Origin: Georgenia sp. TF02-10
GTDB taxonomy: Bacteria; Actinomycetota; Actinomycetes; Actinomycetales; Actinomycetaceae
DNA: 64,000 bases
Direction: 5' to 3'
Assembly (NCBI RefSeq): GCF_022759505.1
Contig: NZ_CP094289.1
Span: 186,001 to 250,000 of the forward strand
Position numbers and translations under genes: made by a program
In this document: piece after piece, positions 24,641 through 33,639 of the stretch
Numbering within the stretch: position 1 is the stretch's first letter
How the letters are laid out: every line of letters starts with the position of its first letter
Notes under the pieces: model-generated
What the model saw: the letters and a program-made list of their open reading frames with translations, nothing else
Databases searched by the model: none
Told to the model about the DNA's origin: nothing

Positions 24641-25941
24641 CTCGAGCCTGCCTCGGCGACGGGCGCCAGCTCTTCGTCCGAGACGGAGGTGTAGGCCGCC
24701 CCCGCCCGTGGCTCGACCCGGTGCAGCCTGGTGATCCCGCGCCGGCGGAGGTCGTCCGGGTCGGTGGCGGTGGTGGAGGTGACCAGGGCGGGGCGCTGCC
24801 CGTCCTCGGCGAGGCGCACCCACTCCTCGAAGACCGAGCCGCCCGGGCCGAGCGCGGCGCGCGAGACGGGGGTGTCGTCCTGGTCCACCGGGACGACGAC
24901 CGCGGTGGTCCGCCCGGGCGCGGCTGCCTGGTCGCGCAGCTCGGCGGCGGCCTCCGCGAACGCGTGGCCGAGCGGCTTGACCTGGCCGCCCTGGTCGATC
25001 AGGCCGAGGGTGTGCTCGAAGGGCGGGAAGTCCCCCAGGGTCGGGTCGACGTCGTGGGAGCACCACCAGGTCACGCCCCACAGGGCTGGTGACTCCGCTG
25101 CGTGCCGGACGCTCGCCCGGGCGAAGGGCACCACCTGCTCCGGGTCCAGGACGTTGCCGGGCGCGCCGATCTCCTGCAGCCACACGCCTCGCTCCGGGTC
25201 CGTGGCGAACGCGCGCGCGAGCTCGACCAGGTACTCGGCGTGGCGGTGGCTGTGCGGGGAGTCCGCGCCGTACCGCTGGGCCGTGCCGTTGAAGACCCAG
25301 GAGTGGACGGCGGTCAGGTCGCCCTGCCGCGCGGCGTGGCGCGGCAGGAACGGGTGACCGTCGAGGTACCAGACGGCGTCGTACTCGGCGTGCAGCCGCA
25401 GGCGTCCCGGATCGGCGGGGGCGGCGCCGAGCAGCGTGTCCAGCCAGGTGTCGACGTCGCGGGAGGTGGCCGGCATCGGGCTCGGGTGCGGGGTGCCGGC
25501 GAACTGGTTGAGCTCGTTGCCGAGCGTCAGCCCCCGGTAGGCCGGCTGGTCCGCCAGGGCGTCGTGCACGGCGGTCACCAGGTCGGCCTGGGCCTGCAGT
25601 ACCGCCGCGTCGGTGAACATGTTCCCCCGGTGCCAGGAGGAGAGCCAGGACGGCACGAAGTCGAAGCTCGACAGGTGTCCCTGCAGCACGTCCAAGTACA
25701 CCTCCAGCCCCTGGGCGGCGGCGATGTCGACGGTGCGGCGCAGGTCGGCCAGGGCCGCGGGGTCGATGTAGGTCCGGTTGGGCTGCAGCACCGGCCACAG
25801 GGGAAAGACCCGGACGTGGTCCATCCCGAGCCCGGCTACGGCGGCCAGGTCACGCTCGGTGGAGCGCCAGTCCACGTCGTGCCAGGAGTAGAACCAGCGG
25901 TGGGACGGTGTGTAGTTCACCCCGAAGCGCAAGGGGGTCAT
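24637..25941 (-). CDS. Glycoside hydrolase family 5-like enzyme, probable beta-mannosidase
   Basis: 434 residues, cytoplasmic. The barrel starts LRFGVNYTPSHRWFYSW. GLTLGNELNQF supplies the acid/base glutamate and VWLQEIGAPG the nucleophile glutamate, as in GH5/clan A. The overall look is that of the actinobacterial and bifidobacterial subfamily that splits Man-beta-1,4-GlcNAc, the core disaccharide of N-glycans; that subfamily call is an inference from motifs and from the GH85 and GH38 neighbours. ATG at 25941 overlaps the permease stop (ATGA), and it is coupled to GH3 downstream. Confidence 0.82.
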   Translation of the reverse strand: MTPLRFGVNYTPSHRWFYSWHDVDWRSTERDLAAVAGLGMDHVRVFPLWPVLQPNRTYIDPAALADLRRTVDIAAAQGLEVYLDVLQGHLSSFDFVPSWLSSWHRGNMFTDAAVLQAQADLVTAVHDALADQPAYRGLTLGNELNQFAGTPHPSPMPATSRDVDTWLDTLLGAAPADPGRLRLHAEYDAVWYLDGHPFLPRHAARQGDLTAVHSWVFNGTAQRYGADSPHSHRHAEYLVELARAFATDPERGVWLQEIGAPGNVLDPEQVVPFARASVRHAAESPALWGVTWWCSHDVDPTLGDFPPFEHTLGLIDQGGQVKPLGHAFAEAAAELRDQAAAPGRTTAVVVPVDQDDTPVSRAALGPGGSVFEEWVRLAEDGQRPALVTSTTATDPDDLRRRGITRLHRVEPRAGAAYTSVSDEELAPVAEAGSR

Positions 25942-26822
25942 CCTTTCAGGCCGCCGGACTCGAGGCCGCGGAAGAAGTAGCGCTGCAGCAGCGCGAAGAA
26001 GGCGACGATCGGCACCAGGGCCACGACCGTGCCGGCCGCGATGAGTCGGGGGTCGTCGTAGAAGGTTCCGCGCAGCCGGTTCAGGCCGACGGTGAGGGTG
26101 TACTGGCTGTCGTCGGACAGGACGATCAGCGGCCACAGGAAGTCGTTCCAGGCGCCGACGAAGGAGAAGATCGCGACCACGGTGATGACGCCCTTGACCT
26201 GCGGGACGCAGATGCGCAGGAAGCGCTGCCAGGCGTTGGCGCCGTCGATGGTGGCCGCTTCCTCGAGCTCCTTCGGGATCGCCGCGAAGGCGTTGCGCAT
26301 GAGGAACACGTTCAGTGCGGTGATCAGGGTGGGCAGGGCGACGCCGAGCAGCGTGTTCTGCAGCTGCATCGACCGCACGAGCAGGAACTGCGAGACGATG
26401 ACGGTCTCGACGGGCACGAGCATCGCGGTCAGCAGCAGGCCGAGCACCAGGCTCCGCCCGCGGAAGCGCAGCCGCGCCAGGGCGTAGCCGGCGAGCGTGG
26501 CTCCCACCACGTTGCCGCCGACGACGAACGCGGCGACCACCACCGAGTTGCCGACGTAGTGCAGCACCGGGACGCGGTCCAGGACCTCGGCGAAGTTCGT
26601 CAGGGTCGGGTCGGTCGGCACCAGCTGGGGCGGGCGTGCGTACAGGTCGTCCCCGGCGCCCTTGAGCGACAGGGACAGCTGCCACACGAGCGGCCCCGCG
26701 AGCAGCAGGAACATCGCGACCAGCACGAGGTACTGGACGACAGTGCCCGGACGGACCCGACGCCTGCGCCGCGGGGCCTGGGGTGCGGCGCTGCTGGTTG
26801 CGCTGGGCGCGGTGACCGTCAT
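25938..26822 (-). CDS. Carbohydrate ABC transporter permease, MalG type
   Basis: 294 residues with six predicted membrane helices. The EAA loop that docks the ATPase reads ELEEAATIDGANAWQRFLRI, typical of CUT1 sugar importers. The N-terminus is long and basic (PQAPRRRRRVRPG). It overlaps the MalF-type gene by ATGA. No ATPase gene is in the locus, so the importer probably borrows a shared MsiK-type ATPase, as usual in actinobacteria. Confidence 0.93.
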   Translation of the reverse strand: MTVTAPSATSSAAPQAPRRRRRVRPGTVVQYLVLVAMFLLLAGPLVWQLSLSLKGAGDDLYARPPQLVPTDPTLTNFAEVLDRVPVLHYVGNSVVVAAFVVGGNVVGATLAGYALARLRFRGRSLVLGLLLTAMLVPVETVIVSQFLLVRSMQLQNTLLGVALPTLITALNVFLMRNAFAAIPKELEEAATIDGANAWQRFLRICVPQVKGVITVVAIFSFVGAWNDFLWPLIVLSDDSQYTLTVGLNRLRGTFYDDPRLIAAGTVVALVPIVAFFALLQRYFFRGLESGGLKG

Positions 26823-27784
26823 GACTTCTCCTGCCGGTTCTGCACGACGAGCTGGATCGCGATCAGCGCGCCGAGGACGACGAACATCACCAGGCTGATC
26901 GCGCCGGCGTAGCCGGTCTGCGCCTGCAGCCCCGTGCCCTCGCGCTGGACGAGCATGGTCATGGTCAGGACCTGCCCACCCGGGCCGCCGGTGCCGTTGG
27001 TCAGCACGTACACCTCGCCGAACACCCGGAAGGCGGCGATCGACGACAGCAGGCCGATCAGGAACATGGTGTTGCGAACTCCGGGCAGCGTGACGTTGAG
27101 GAACGAACGCACCGCTCCCGCGCCGTCGACCGCGGCGGCGTCGTACAGCGTGTCGTCGATGTTCGCCAGGGCAGCCAGGTAGATGACCATGTAGTACCCC
27201 AGGCCGGTCCAGACGGTGACGAACATCGCGGAGAACAGCAGGAGCCAGCGGTCGGTCAGGAACGGGATCGGTTCGGCTATCACCTGCAGCCACTGGAGCA
27301 GCTCGTTGACCAGGCCCTGCTTGCCCAGCATGTTGGTCCAGATCAGGCCGACGATCACCGAGGACATGACGACGGGCAGGTAGAACGTGGTCCGGAAGAA
27401 GCCCATGATCCGGGTGCTGCCGCGCACCAGGGTGGCCAGGATGAGCGGGAGCAGGACCATGAACGGGACCACGCACACCACGTACAGGCTCGAGTTGAGC
27501 ATCGCGGTGCCGAACCGTGGGTCGGCGAACAGGCGCTGGAAGTTGGCGAGCCCGACGAATTCGCCCCGCCGCAGCATGGTGGAGTCCGTGACGGACAGCA
27601 GCAGGGTGTTGACGAACGGGTAGACCACGAGCAGGCCCACCACGACCACCGCCGGGACGAGGAACAGCCACGGGGTGAACCACCGGGAGTGGGTCCGGGA
27701 GGCGGGGCCGTCCCGCCCGGCGCGGCGCGCCGGGCGGGACGTGACCGGGGCGGCAGCCCGGTCGGCGAGGGCAGGCAGGGCCAT
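26819..27784 (-). CDS. Carbohydrate ABC transporter permease, MalF type
   Basis: 321 residues. After a basic N-terminus there are six helices (first: FLVPAVVVVGLLVVYPFVNT). The cytosolic coupling loop is NIDDTLYDAAAVDGAGAVRS. It forms the heteromeric channel with the MalG-type permease and receives substrate from the lipoprotein encoded immediately upstream, three bases away. Predicted substrate is an oligosaccharide released from high-mannose N-glycans, from context only. Confidence 0.93.
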   Translation of the reverse strand: MALPALADRAAAPVTSRPARRAGRDGPASRTHSRWFTPWLFLVPAVVVVGLLVVYPFVNTLLLSVTDSTMLRRGEFVGLANFQRLFADPRFGTAMLNSSLYVVCVVPFMVLLPLILATLVRGSTRIMGFFRTTFYLPVVMSSVIVGLIWTNMLGKQGLVNELLQWLQVIAEPIPFLTDRWLLLFSAMFVTVWTGLGYYMVIYLAALANIDDTLYDAAAVDGAGAVRSFLNVTLPGVRNTMFLIGLLSSIAAFRVFGEVYVLTNGTGGPGGQVLTMTMLVQREGTGLQAQTGYAGAISLVMFVVLGALIAIQLVVQNRQEKS

Positions 27785-27787
27785 GGA

Positions 27788-29086
27788 TCAGTTCCCGGAC
27801 AGCCGGCCGTTGGAGTACTCGACCGAGGCGTCGAGGGCCTCCTGGGCCGACTTCTCCCCGAGCAGCGCCAGCGCCACCTGCTCGCGGAGCGTCTCGGCGT
27901 CCGCGGCGCCGGAGAACGCCGGCGGCCACCACACCACCGCCTCGGTCACCTGCTGGGCCGTCTCCACCCGCACCTGGGTCTCGGGGGTGCCGTCCTCCTC
28001 GGTGAAGTAGGGGTCCTCGAGCGTCCCTGCCGACGACGGGAACACGTTGGCCGCCTTCGCGAACTCGAACTGGTTCTCCGAGCTGGTGACGTACTTGGCG
28101 AACTCGGTGGCCAGCTCCTGGTTCTCGGTGCCGGCGTTGACGACGAGGGACTCGATGTACATGTTCGGTGCGGCGTTGGCGATGCGTGGGCCCATCGCGA
28201 CCGTGTCGTAGATGTCGGGCGCGGTCTCCTTGAGGTCGTTCAGGGTGTAGGAGCTGCCCGGCAGGTATGCCAGGCGGCCGGCCTTGAACTCCTCGACCTC
28301 GTTGGTCTGCAGGTTGTTCAGCGACTCCTCGGTCAGGCCCTGCCCCTCGTACAGCTCGACGAACTTCTGCACCAGCTCGACGCCCTTGGGATCGTTGTAG
28401 GTGAACTCGGTGCCGTCCTCGTTCATCAGCTCCACCCCGTACTCGCCGAAGTTCTCGATCACCGGTGTCCGCGCGAGCATCGCCTTGTCTGGGCAGCTCG
28501 CGCGCAGCGTCGTGGCCTGCTCGAAGAGCTCGTCGTAGGTCGTCGGGAGGTTCGCCGGGTCCAGGCCGCACTGCTCGAGCAGCGTGGTGTTGAAGAACGA
28601 CGGGCCAGTGTTGAGGTACCAGGGGTAGCCGTAGGTGCCGCCGCCCAGCCCCTCGAAGGTCATCGCCTCCCAGGCCTTGGGCAGGTACAGGTCCTTGGCC
28701 TCGGGGTCGGCCTCGGCGATGTCCAGGATCGCGCCGGCCTGGCCGAGCGTGTAGGCGGCCTCCGGCCCCATGTCGATGACGTCGGGCAGCGACCCGGCGG
28801 CAGCGTCGGCGGACAGCTTCTCCTGGTAGCCCTCGGCCGGCTGGTCGACCCAGGTGACGGTCGTCCCCGGGTGCTCGGACTCGAACGCGTCGATCAGTCC
28901 CTCGAAGTAGGGCGTGTACTTCTCGTTCTTCAGGTTCCACGTCTGGAAGGTGATCTCCCCGGACATCTCGCTGGACGCGCCCGACGCGTCGTCGCTGCCC
29001 TGCCCGCCCGAGTCTCCGCAGGCGGACGCGAGCAACGCGACGCCTGCCACGCCGGCGGCGATGGCGGCGGAGCGGTTCCTGTTCAT
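27788..29086 (-). CDS. Sugar-binding lipoprotein of an ABC importer (CUT1)
   Basis: 432 residues. The lipoprotein signal ends LLASACGDS, with Cys as lipid anchor. The mature part is a family 1 solute-binding protein: GEITFQTWNLKNEKYTPYFE, YQEKLSADAAAGSLPDVIDM, and the aromatic clusters YGYPWYLNTGPSFF and VVWWPPAFSG, suited to stacking on sugars. It is second in the operon, 44 bp after the GH38 mannosidase gene. The likely ligand is a mannose-containing oligosaccharide, an inference from its neighbours. Confidence 0.92.
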   Translation of the reverse strand: MNRNRSAAIAAGVAGVALLASACGDSGGQGSDDASGASSEMSGEITFQTWNLKNEKYTPYFEGLIDAFESEHPGTTVTWVDQPAEGYQEKLSADAAAGSLPDVIDMGPEAAYTLGQAGAILDIAEADPEAKDLYLPKAWEAMTFEGLGGGTYGYPWYLNTGPSFFNTTLLEQCGLDPANLPTTYDELFEQATTLRASCPDKAMLARTPVIENFGEYGVELMNEDGTEFTYNDPKGVELVQKFVELYEGQGLTEESLNNLQTNEVEEFKAGRLAYLPGSSYTLNDLKETAPDIYDTVAMGPRIANAAPNMYIESLVVNAGTENQELATEFAKYVTSSENQFEFAKAANVFPSSAGTLEDPYFTEEDGTPETQVRVETAQQVTEAVVWWPPAFSGAADAETLREQVALALLGEKSAQEALDASVEYSNGRLSGN

Positions 29087-29130
29087 GGTTCTCTCCTGAT
29101 GTGGTGGGTGATGCCGACGACGGGTCGCCG

Positions 29131-32100
29131 TCAGCGGGTGAATCGCAGGGTGGCTACCTGGAAGGGCGCCAGCTCGAGGAGCGCCCCGTCGGCCGGGGCC
29201 TCGCCGGGCCCGTCGGCCGGGCCCACGCGCAGCGCGGTCGGTAGTGCCGGGTCGACCGGGTCCTCCTCCAGCAGGTCGGTCTCCCGCACGACGGCGGCGG
29301 TCAGCCCCGGGCCCGGGCGCAAGCGGGCGCGGGCGTGGCCGCCGAACGGCTCGTACAGGCGGGCGACGACGTCGCCCGACCCGTCGTCGGCGAGCTTGAC
29401 CCAGTCGACGACGACGTCACCGCGCTCGGGGTCCGTCTGCAGCAGGGGCGGCAGGTCCGGCAGCGCCGCGACCAGGGGCGCGTTGAGCGTGGCCGCCGCC
29501 GCCAGGGTCGGGCGCCGGGAGCCGGCCGCGACCACCGCGAAGCGGTACCGGTGCCTGCCCAGGTCGGTGTCCGGGTCCGGGAACCGCGGCGAGCGCACCA
29601 GCGACGGGCGCACCAGGGTGCCGCCCGGCAGCGGGGCCACGTCCGCGCCGTAGGTGCCGTCGTTGACGACGCCGACCGTCCAGCCGGGCTCCTCGAGCAT
29701 CACGAACCGGTGGGTGCAGGTCTCGAACTGCGCCTCGTCCGCCGCGGTGTTGGCGTGCACCGGGCGCGGGATGAGGCCGTACTGGGTCTCGTGCAGGGCC
29801 TCGCGGGCGGTGACCGCCAGCGGCAGCGCGAGCTTGAGCAGGTGCTCGCGCTCGTGCCAGTCGACCTCCACCTCGAGCTCCACGGCGTCGGCGCCGGGAC
29901 GCAGCCACCAGGTGGTCCGGGCCCGTGAGCTGCCGAAGGTGCGCTCGGTCGTGACACCGGCCGCGGGCCCCTCGGCGACGGCGGTGACGGACTCGGCGTC
30001 CACCAGGTCGCGCGGGTGCCGCAGCACGTGCCGGTCCAGGTCCCAGGCGTCCCAGCGCACCGGCTCGTCGCGGAGCACCTGCAGCACCCCGAGCCGCTGC
30101 CCGGGGGCGACCACCTCGCGGCCGGTGGCCCGGTCGCGCACCGACGTGACGTGCCCGTCGCCGTCCACGCGCACCGTCAGCGTGCCGTTGTCCAGCACCG
30201 TCCCGCCGTCGTCCGGGGCCGCGGTCACCGGCTCCTCGGCGCGCCGGGCGTCGCCGGGCCCGACGGCACGCCAGTCCGCGCGCGGCTCGGCCCCCACCGG
30301 CACCAGCGTGCCCGGGGCCGCGGCGCCGCCGCCGAGCGCCGCTGCCGCCCGGTCCGCGAGCGCGTGGGCGCGCTTCTCGACGTCGGCGTACTCGTCCCGG
30401 GACTCCCGGTGCACCCACGGGATCGAGGAGCCCGGGAGGATGTCGTGGAACTGGTTGAGCAGCACCATCTTCCAGAGGTCTTCGAGCTCGCTCTGGGGGT
30501 AGGGGGCGCCGGCGCGGACCGCGGCGGCGGTGGCCAGGTACTCCACGGTCCGCAGCAGCGACTCGGCGCGGCGGTTGCCCTGCTTCATCGCGACCTGGCT
30601 GGTCAACGTCCCCCGGTGCAGCTCCAGGTAGAGCTCGCCGTACCAGGTGGGCGCGTCCGGGGCCGCGGCCAGCTCGGCCTCCGCCCGCACGAAGAACTCC
30701 TCCGGCGTGCGGGACACCACGCGCGGCGCCCCCTCCAGGTCGGCGAACCGCCGCGCGCGGGCCACCATCTCCCGGGTCGGGCCGCCGCCGCCGTCGCCGT
30801 ACCCGAAGGACAGCAGCGAGTGCGAGGCGACGTCCTTGTCCCGGAAGTTGGCGACGGCGTGGTGCAGCTCGGCCGCGGTGACCTCCGCCGCGTAGGTGTC
30901 GGCCGGCGGGAAGTGCGTGAAGATGCGCGTGCCGTCGATGCCGTGCCACCAGAACGAGTGGTGGGGGAAGGTCGTCGTGTCGTTCCAGGAGATCTTCTGG
31001 GTGAGGAACCAGCGGAACCCGGCCCGCCGGGCCAGCTGCGGCAGCGCGCCGGAGTAGCCGAAGGAGTCGGGCAGCCAGACCTCGCGGGGGCGGGTCCCGA
31101 AGCGGGCGACCATGTCGCGCACGCCGTAGGCCATCTGGCGCACGTAGGACTCCCCGGTCGGCATCATCCCGTCCGGCTCGACCCACATGCCGCCGACCGG
31201 GACGAACCTGCCGGCGCGCACCTGCGCCACGACCCGCTCGTACAGGTCCGGGTAGCGCTCCTGCAGCCAGCGGAAGTGCAGCGACGCCGACATCGTGTAG
31301 ACGAAGGGCTCGCCGGCCTCGAGGAGCGCGAGGACGTTGGACACGGTGCGACCGAGCTTGCGCCGGGTCTCGCGGACCGGCCAGAGCCAGGCGGAGTCGA
31401 TGTGCGCGTGCCCGACGGCGCTGATCTCGTGCGCGCTCGCGCTGGCCGGCGCGGCCAGCACCTCGGCCAGCGCCCCGCGCGCCGCGCCCGCCGAGGACGG
31501 GTCGTCCTCGTCCCAGGCGTCCAGCGCGGCGTCCAGTGCGCGGGCGAGCCGCCAGTGCCGCGGGTCGTCGTCGTGCGTCTGCTCGACCAGGCCCTTGACC
31601 ACCTCGACGTCGCGCGCGAGCTCCCACACCTCCTGCTCGAACCGGGACAGACCGGCGCTGCGCAGCACGTACGGGTCGTCGGCCGGCGTCACCTGCGCGC
31701 CCAGCCCGGTCTCCAGGAACGGCGGCAGGCCGAGCAGCAACGGGTTGGCGGCCGCCTCGACGTACAGCACGAACGAGCCGTCGGCGGTCAGGACGTCGGG
31801 GGAGGCGCCCGGGCCGGTCAGCCGGACCCAGCCGTTGCGCGGGTGCAGCGCCTTGACCACCGTGCCGTCCGGCCGGTAGACGAGGCCCTCGACGTGGCCG
31901 CCGACCGAGTGGTCGAACCAGCCCAGGTCGAGCACCAGCTCGACGGTGCCCGCGCCGTCGGGGACGGTGCCGGTGACCCGGAACCACGTCGTGGTCCACA
32001 CCCCTCCCCACGCCCCCGGCACCGCGAACGGGGCGAAGTCGACCCGCTCGGCGCCGTCGGCCACGACCCAGCCGACGGGCACCGGCTCGCCGCCGAGCTC

Positions 32101-32208
32101 GTGCGCCGCCACCTCGACCGGGGCGAGCGGCGTGTGGACGTGGGGCTGGATGCGCTCGCGCAGGACGCGCTCGGCGCGGTCCAGGACCCGCTGCGGGCTG
32201 CTGTGCAT
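29131..32208 (-). CDS. Glycoside hydrolase family 38 alpha-mannosidase
   Basis: 1025 residues, cytoplasmic. The GH38 zinc site is seen in VGHAHIDSAWLWPVRETRRK, the nucleophile region in GGMWVEPDGMMPTGESYVRQ, and the third conserved region in PREVWLPDSFGYSGALPQLA. The C-terminal half is the beta-rich mannosidase domain. It would trim alpha-mannose residues from imported N-glycans. ATG at 32208 has GGGAG upstream and gives the family N-terminus; an ATG at 32238 lies inside the operator and is unlikely. It is the first gene of the operon and is preceded by a LacI-type operator. Confidence 0.94.
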   Translation of the reverse strand: MHSSPQRVLDRAERVLRERIQPHVHTPLAPVEVAAHELGGEPVPVGWVVADGAERVDFAPFAVPGAWGGVWTTTWFRVTGTVPDGAGTVELVLDLGWFDHSVGGHVEGLVYRPDGTVVKALHPRNGWVRLTGPGASPDVLTADGSFVLYVEAAANPLLLGLPPFLETGLGAQVTPADDPYVLRSAGLSRFEQEVWELARDVEVVKGLVEQTHDDDPRHWRLARALDAALDAWDEDDPSSAGAARGALAEVLAAPASASAHEISAVGHAHIDSAWLWPVRETRRKLGRTVSNVLALLEAGEPFVYTMSASLHFRWLQERYPDLYERVVAQVRAGRFVPVGGMWVEPDGMMPTGESYVRQMAYGVRDMVARFGTRPREVWLPDSFGYSGALPQLARRAGFRWFLTQKISWNDTTTFPHHSFWWHGIDGTRIFTHFPPADTYAAEVTAAELHHAVANFRDKDVASHSLLSFGYGDGGGGPTREMVARARRFADLEGAPRVVSRTPEEFFVRAEAELAAAPDAPTWYGELYLELHRGTLTSQVAMKQGNRRAESLLRTVEYLATAAAVRAGAPYPQSELEDLWKMVLLNQFHDILPGSSIPWVHRESRDEYADVEKRAHALADRAAAALGGGAAAPGTLVPVGAEPRADWRAVGPGDARRAEEPVTAAPDDGGTVLDNGTLTVRVDGDGHVTSVRDRATGREVVAPGQRLGVLQVLRDEPVRWDAWDLDRHVLRHPRDLVDAESVTAVAEGPAAGVTTERTFGSSRARTTWWLRPGADAVELEVEVDWHEREHLLKLALPLAVTAREALHETQYGLIPRPVHANTAADEAQFETCTHRFVMLEEPGWTVGVVNDGTYGADVAPLPGGTLVRPSLVRSPRFPDPDTDLGRHRYRFAVVAAGSRRPTLAAAATLNAPLVAALPDLPPLLQTDPERGDVVVDWVKLADDGSGDVVARLYEPFGGHARARLRPGPGLTAAVVRETDLLEEDPVDPALPTALRVGPADGPGEAPADGALLELAPFQVATLRFTR

Positions 32209-32236
32209 GGCTCCCTCTCCTCGGCCTGCCCGGGAC

Positions 32237-32252
32237 ACTAATGCGCTTTAGT
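32237..32252. promoter_or_regulatory. LacI-type operator upstream of the mannosidase operon
   Basis: ACTAATGCGCTTTAGT is a near-perfect palindrome around a central CG step. On the minus strand its core reads CTAAAGCGCATTAG, which differs at one base from the operator at 33570 in front of the GH85 gene. It lies 29 bp before the GH38 start, in the promoter region and directly downstream of the lacI-type gene, the natural place for substrate-induced repression. Confidence 0.75.
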
Positions 32253-32303
32253 CCCAGGGCGCAAGGACCCTGGTCACGCTCCTCCTGGCTCTCCCCGCAG
32301 CGG

Positions 32304-33392
32304 TCAGAACACCGAGGGGTCGACGTCTTCCGTGACGGCGGGGTCGGAGCTGCCGCGCACCACGAGCGCCGGGGGCGGCAGCACGACGCTCGCCGGGCGG
32401 CCGCCGTCGACCTGCCGCATCAGGTGCTCGGCGACCGCCGCGCCGTAGCGGTAGGTCTGCCGGTGCAGCGCCGTGATCTGCGGACGGGTGGCGGCGCAGA
32501 TGACGCCGTCCTCGAAGCTCACCACGGCCACGTCCCCGGGCACGGCCAGGTCCCGCCCCTTGAGCACGCCGACCCCGGCGACGGCCAGGACCTCGTTCTC
32601 GAACACGATCGCGGTCGGGGGCTCGGTGCGGGCGAGCTGCTCCGCGACGGCCGCGGAGCCGGCCTGGGCGGAGAAGTCCGTCGGGACGACCACGACGTCG
32701 GCGCCGGCCTCCCCCGCGTAGCCCATGAACGCCCCGGCGCGCTGGCGCACGTGCTCCAGCGCGGGGTCGCCGGCGACGTAGGCGATCCGCCGGTGACCGA
32801 GCCCGGCCAGGTGGTCGATGATCAACCGCGTCGCGGCGACGTCGTCGATCGACACCGACGACAGCCGAGCCTCGGGGTCGGGCCCGCCCACCAGGACCGC
32901 GGCCAGGCCCAGGTCGCGCAGCGCGGCGGGCCGGGCGTCGTCCTGGTGCAGGTCGACCAGCACCACGCCGTCGACCCGCCGCTCCGAGGACCAGCGCCGG
33001 TAGACGTCCAGCTCCTCCGCCACCGAGGGGACCACCTGGAACAGCAGGCCGTAGTGCCGCGCGGACAGGGTGGACTGGATGCCCGCGACCAGGTGCAGGA
33101 AGAACGACTCGGTGCCGATGCTCTCCGGCGCGCGCGCCACGACGAAGCCGATCGTGGAGGAGCCGGCGCCGGTGAGCGCCCGGGCCGCGTAGTTCGGCGT
33201 GAAGCCCAGCTCCGCGACGGCGCTGAGGATCCGGGCCCGGGTCTCCTCGGAGATCCCCGGACGGCCGTTGAGCGCGAACGAGACCGCCGTCTCGGAGACC
33301 CCGACGAGCTCGGCGATGTCACGGGCTCGGGGCCGGCGCACGGCCGGGCCGGCCGTCTGCCGCCGAGCGCGCACTCCCCCGTCCTCTGGCAC
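32304..33392 (-). CDS. LacI family regulator of the N-glycan locus
   Basis: About 362 residues. The helix-turn-helix and hinge are visible as RARDIAELVGVSETAVSFAL, then NGRPGISEETRARILSAVAE, followed by a periplasmic-binding-protein-like sensor domain (TIGFVVARAPESIGTESFF onwards). GTG at 33392 is chosen because it starts close to the HTH; an in-frame ATG at 33488 would add a Pro/Ala-rich extension. It lies between the two identical-type operators at 32237 and 33570 and most likely represses both transcription units until an oligosaccharide binds. Confidence 0.88.
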   Translation of the reverse strand: MPEDGGVRARRQTAGPAVRRPRARDIAELVGVSETAVSFALNGRPGISEETRARILSAVAELGFTPNYAARALTGAGSSTIGFVVARAPESIGTESFFLHLVAGIQSTLSARHYGLLFQVVPSVAEELDVYRRWSSERRVDGVVLVDLHQDDARPAALRDLGLAAVLVGGPDPEARLSSVSIDDVAATRLIIDHLAGLGHRRIAYVAGDPALEHVRQRAGAFMGYAGEAGADVVVVPTDFSAQAGSAAVAEQLARTEPPTAIVFENEVLAVAGVGVLKGRDLAVPGDVAVVSFEDGVICAATRPQITALHRQTYRYGAAVAEHLMRQVDGGRPASVVLPPPALVVRGSSDPAVTEDVDPSVF

Positions 33393-33569
33393 CTGCCGAG
33401 GATACGTCGCCGCCGGCCCGGGGTCCGCGGCTGGCTCGGCGAGCTCGGGGGCCCACGGAGGGATCAGGGCCGGCTCCCGCCGCCGCACCGCCGCCCGTCG
33501 CCCGCCGCACCAGCCCCCGCCGCACCGGCCCCCGCCGACCTCTTGTGCGCCGCCGGCTCCGTCCCTACG

Positions 33570-33583
33570 CTAAAGCGCGTTAG
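33570..33583. promoter_or_regulatory. LacI-type operator upstream of the GH85 gene
   Basis: CTAAAGCGCGTTAG, a near-palindrome with the central CG of LacI-family sites, lies 57 bp before the GH85 start. It matches 13 of 14 bases of the site before the mannosidase operon, tying secreted release and import of the glycan to one regulator. Confidence 0.75.
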
Positions 33584-33639
33584 TAGGTTCGCGGCACGAC
33601 GCCGACGTCACCGTTCCTCGAGAAGGCAGGTACCCGCCC

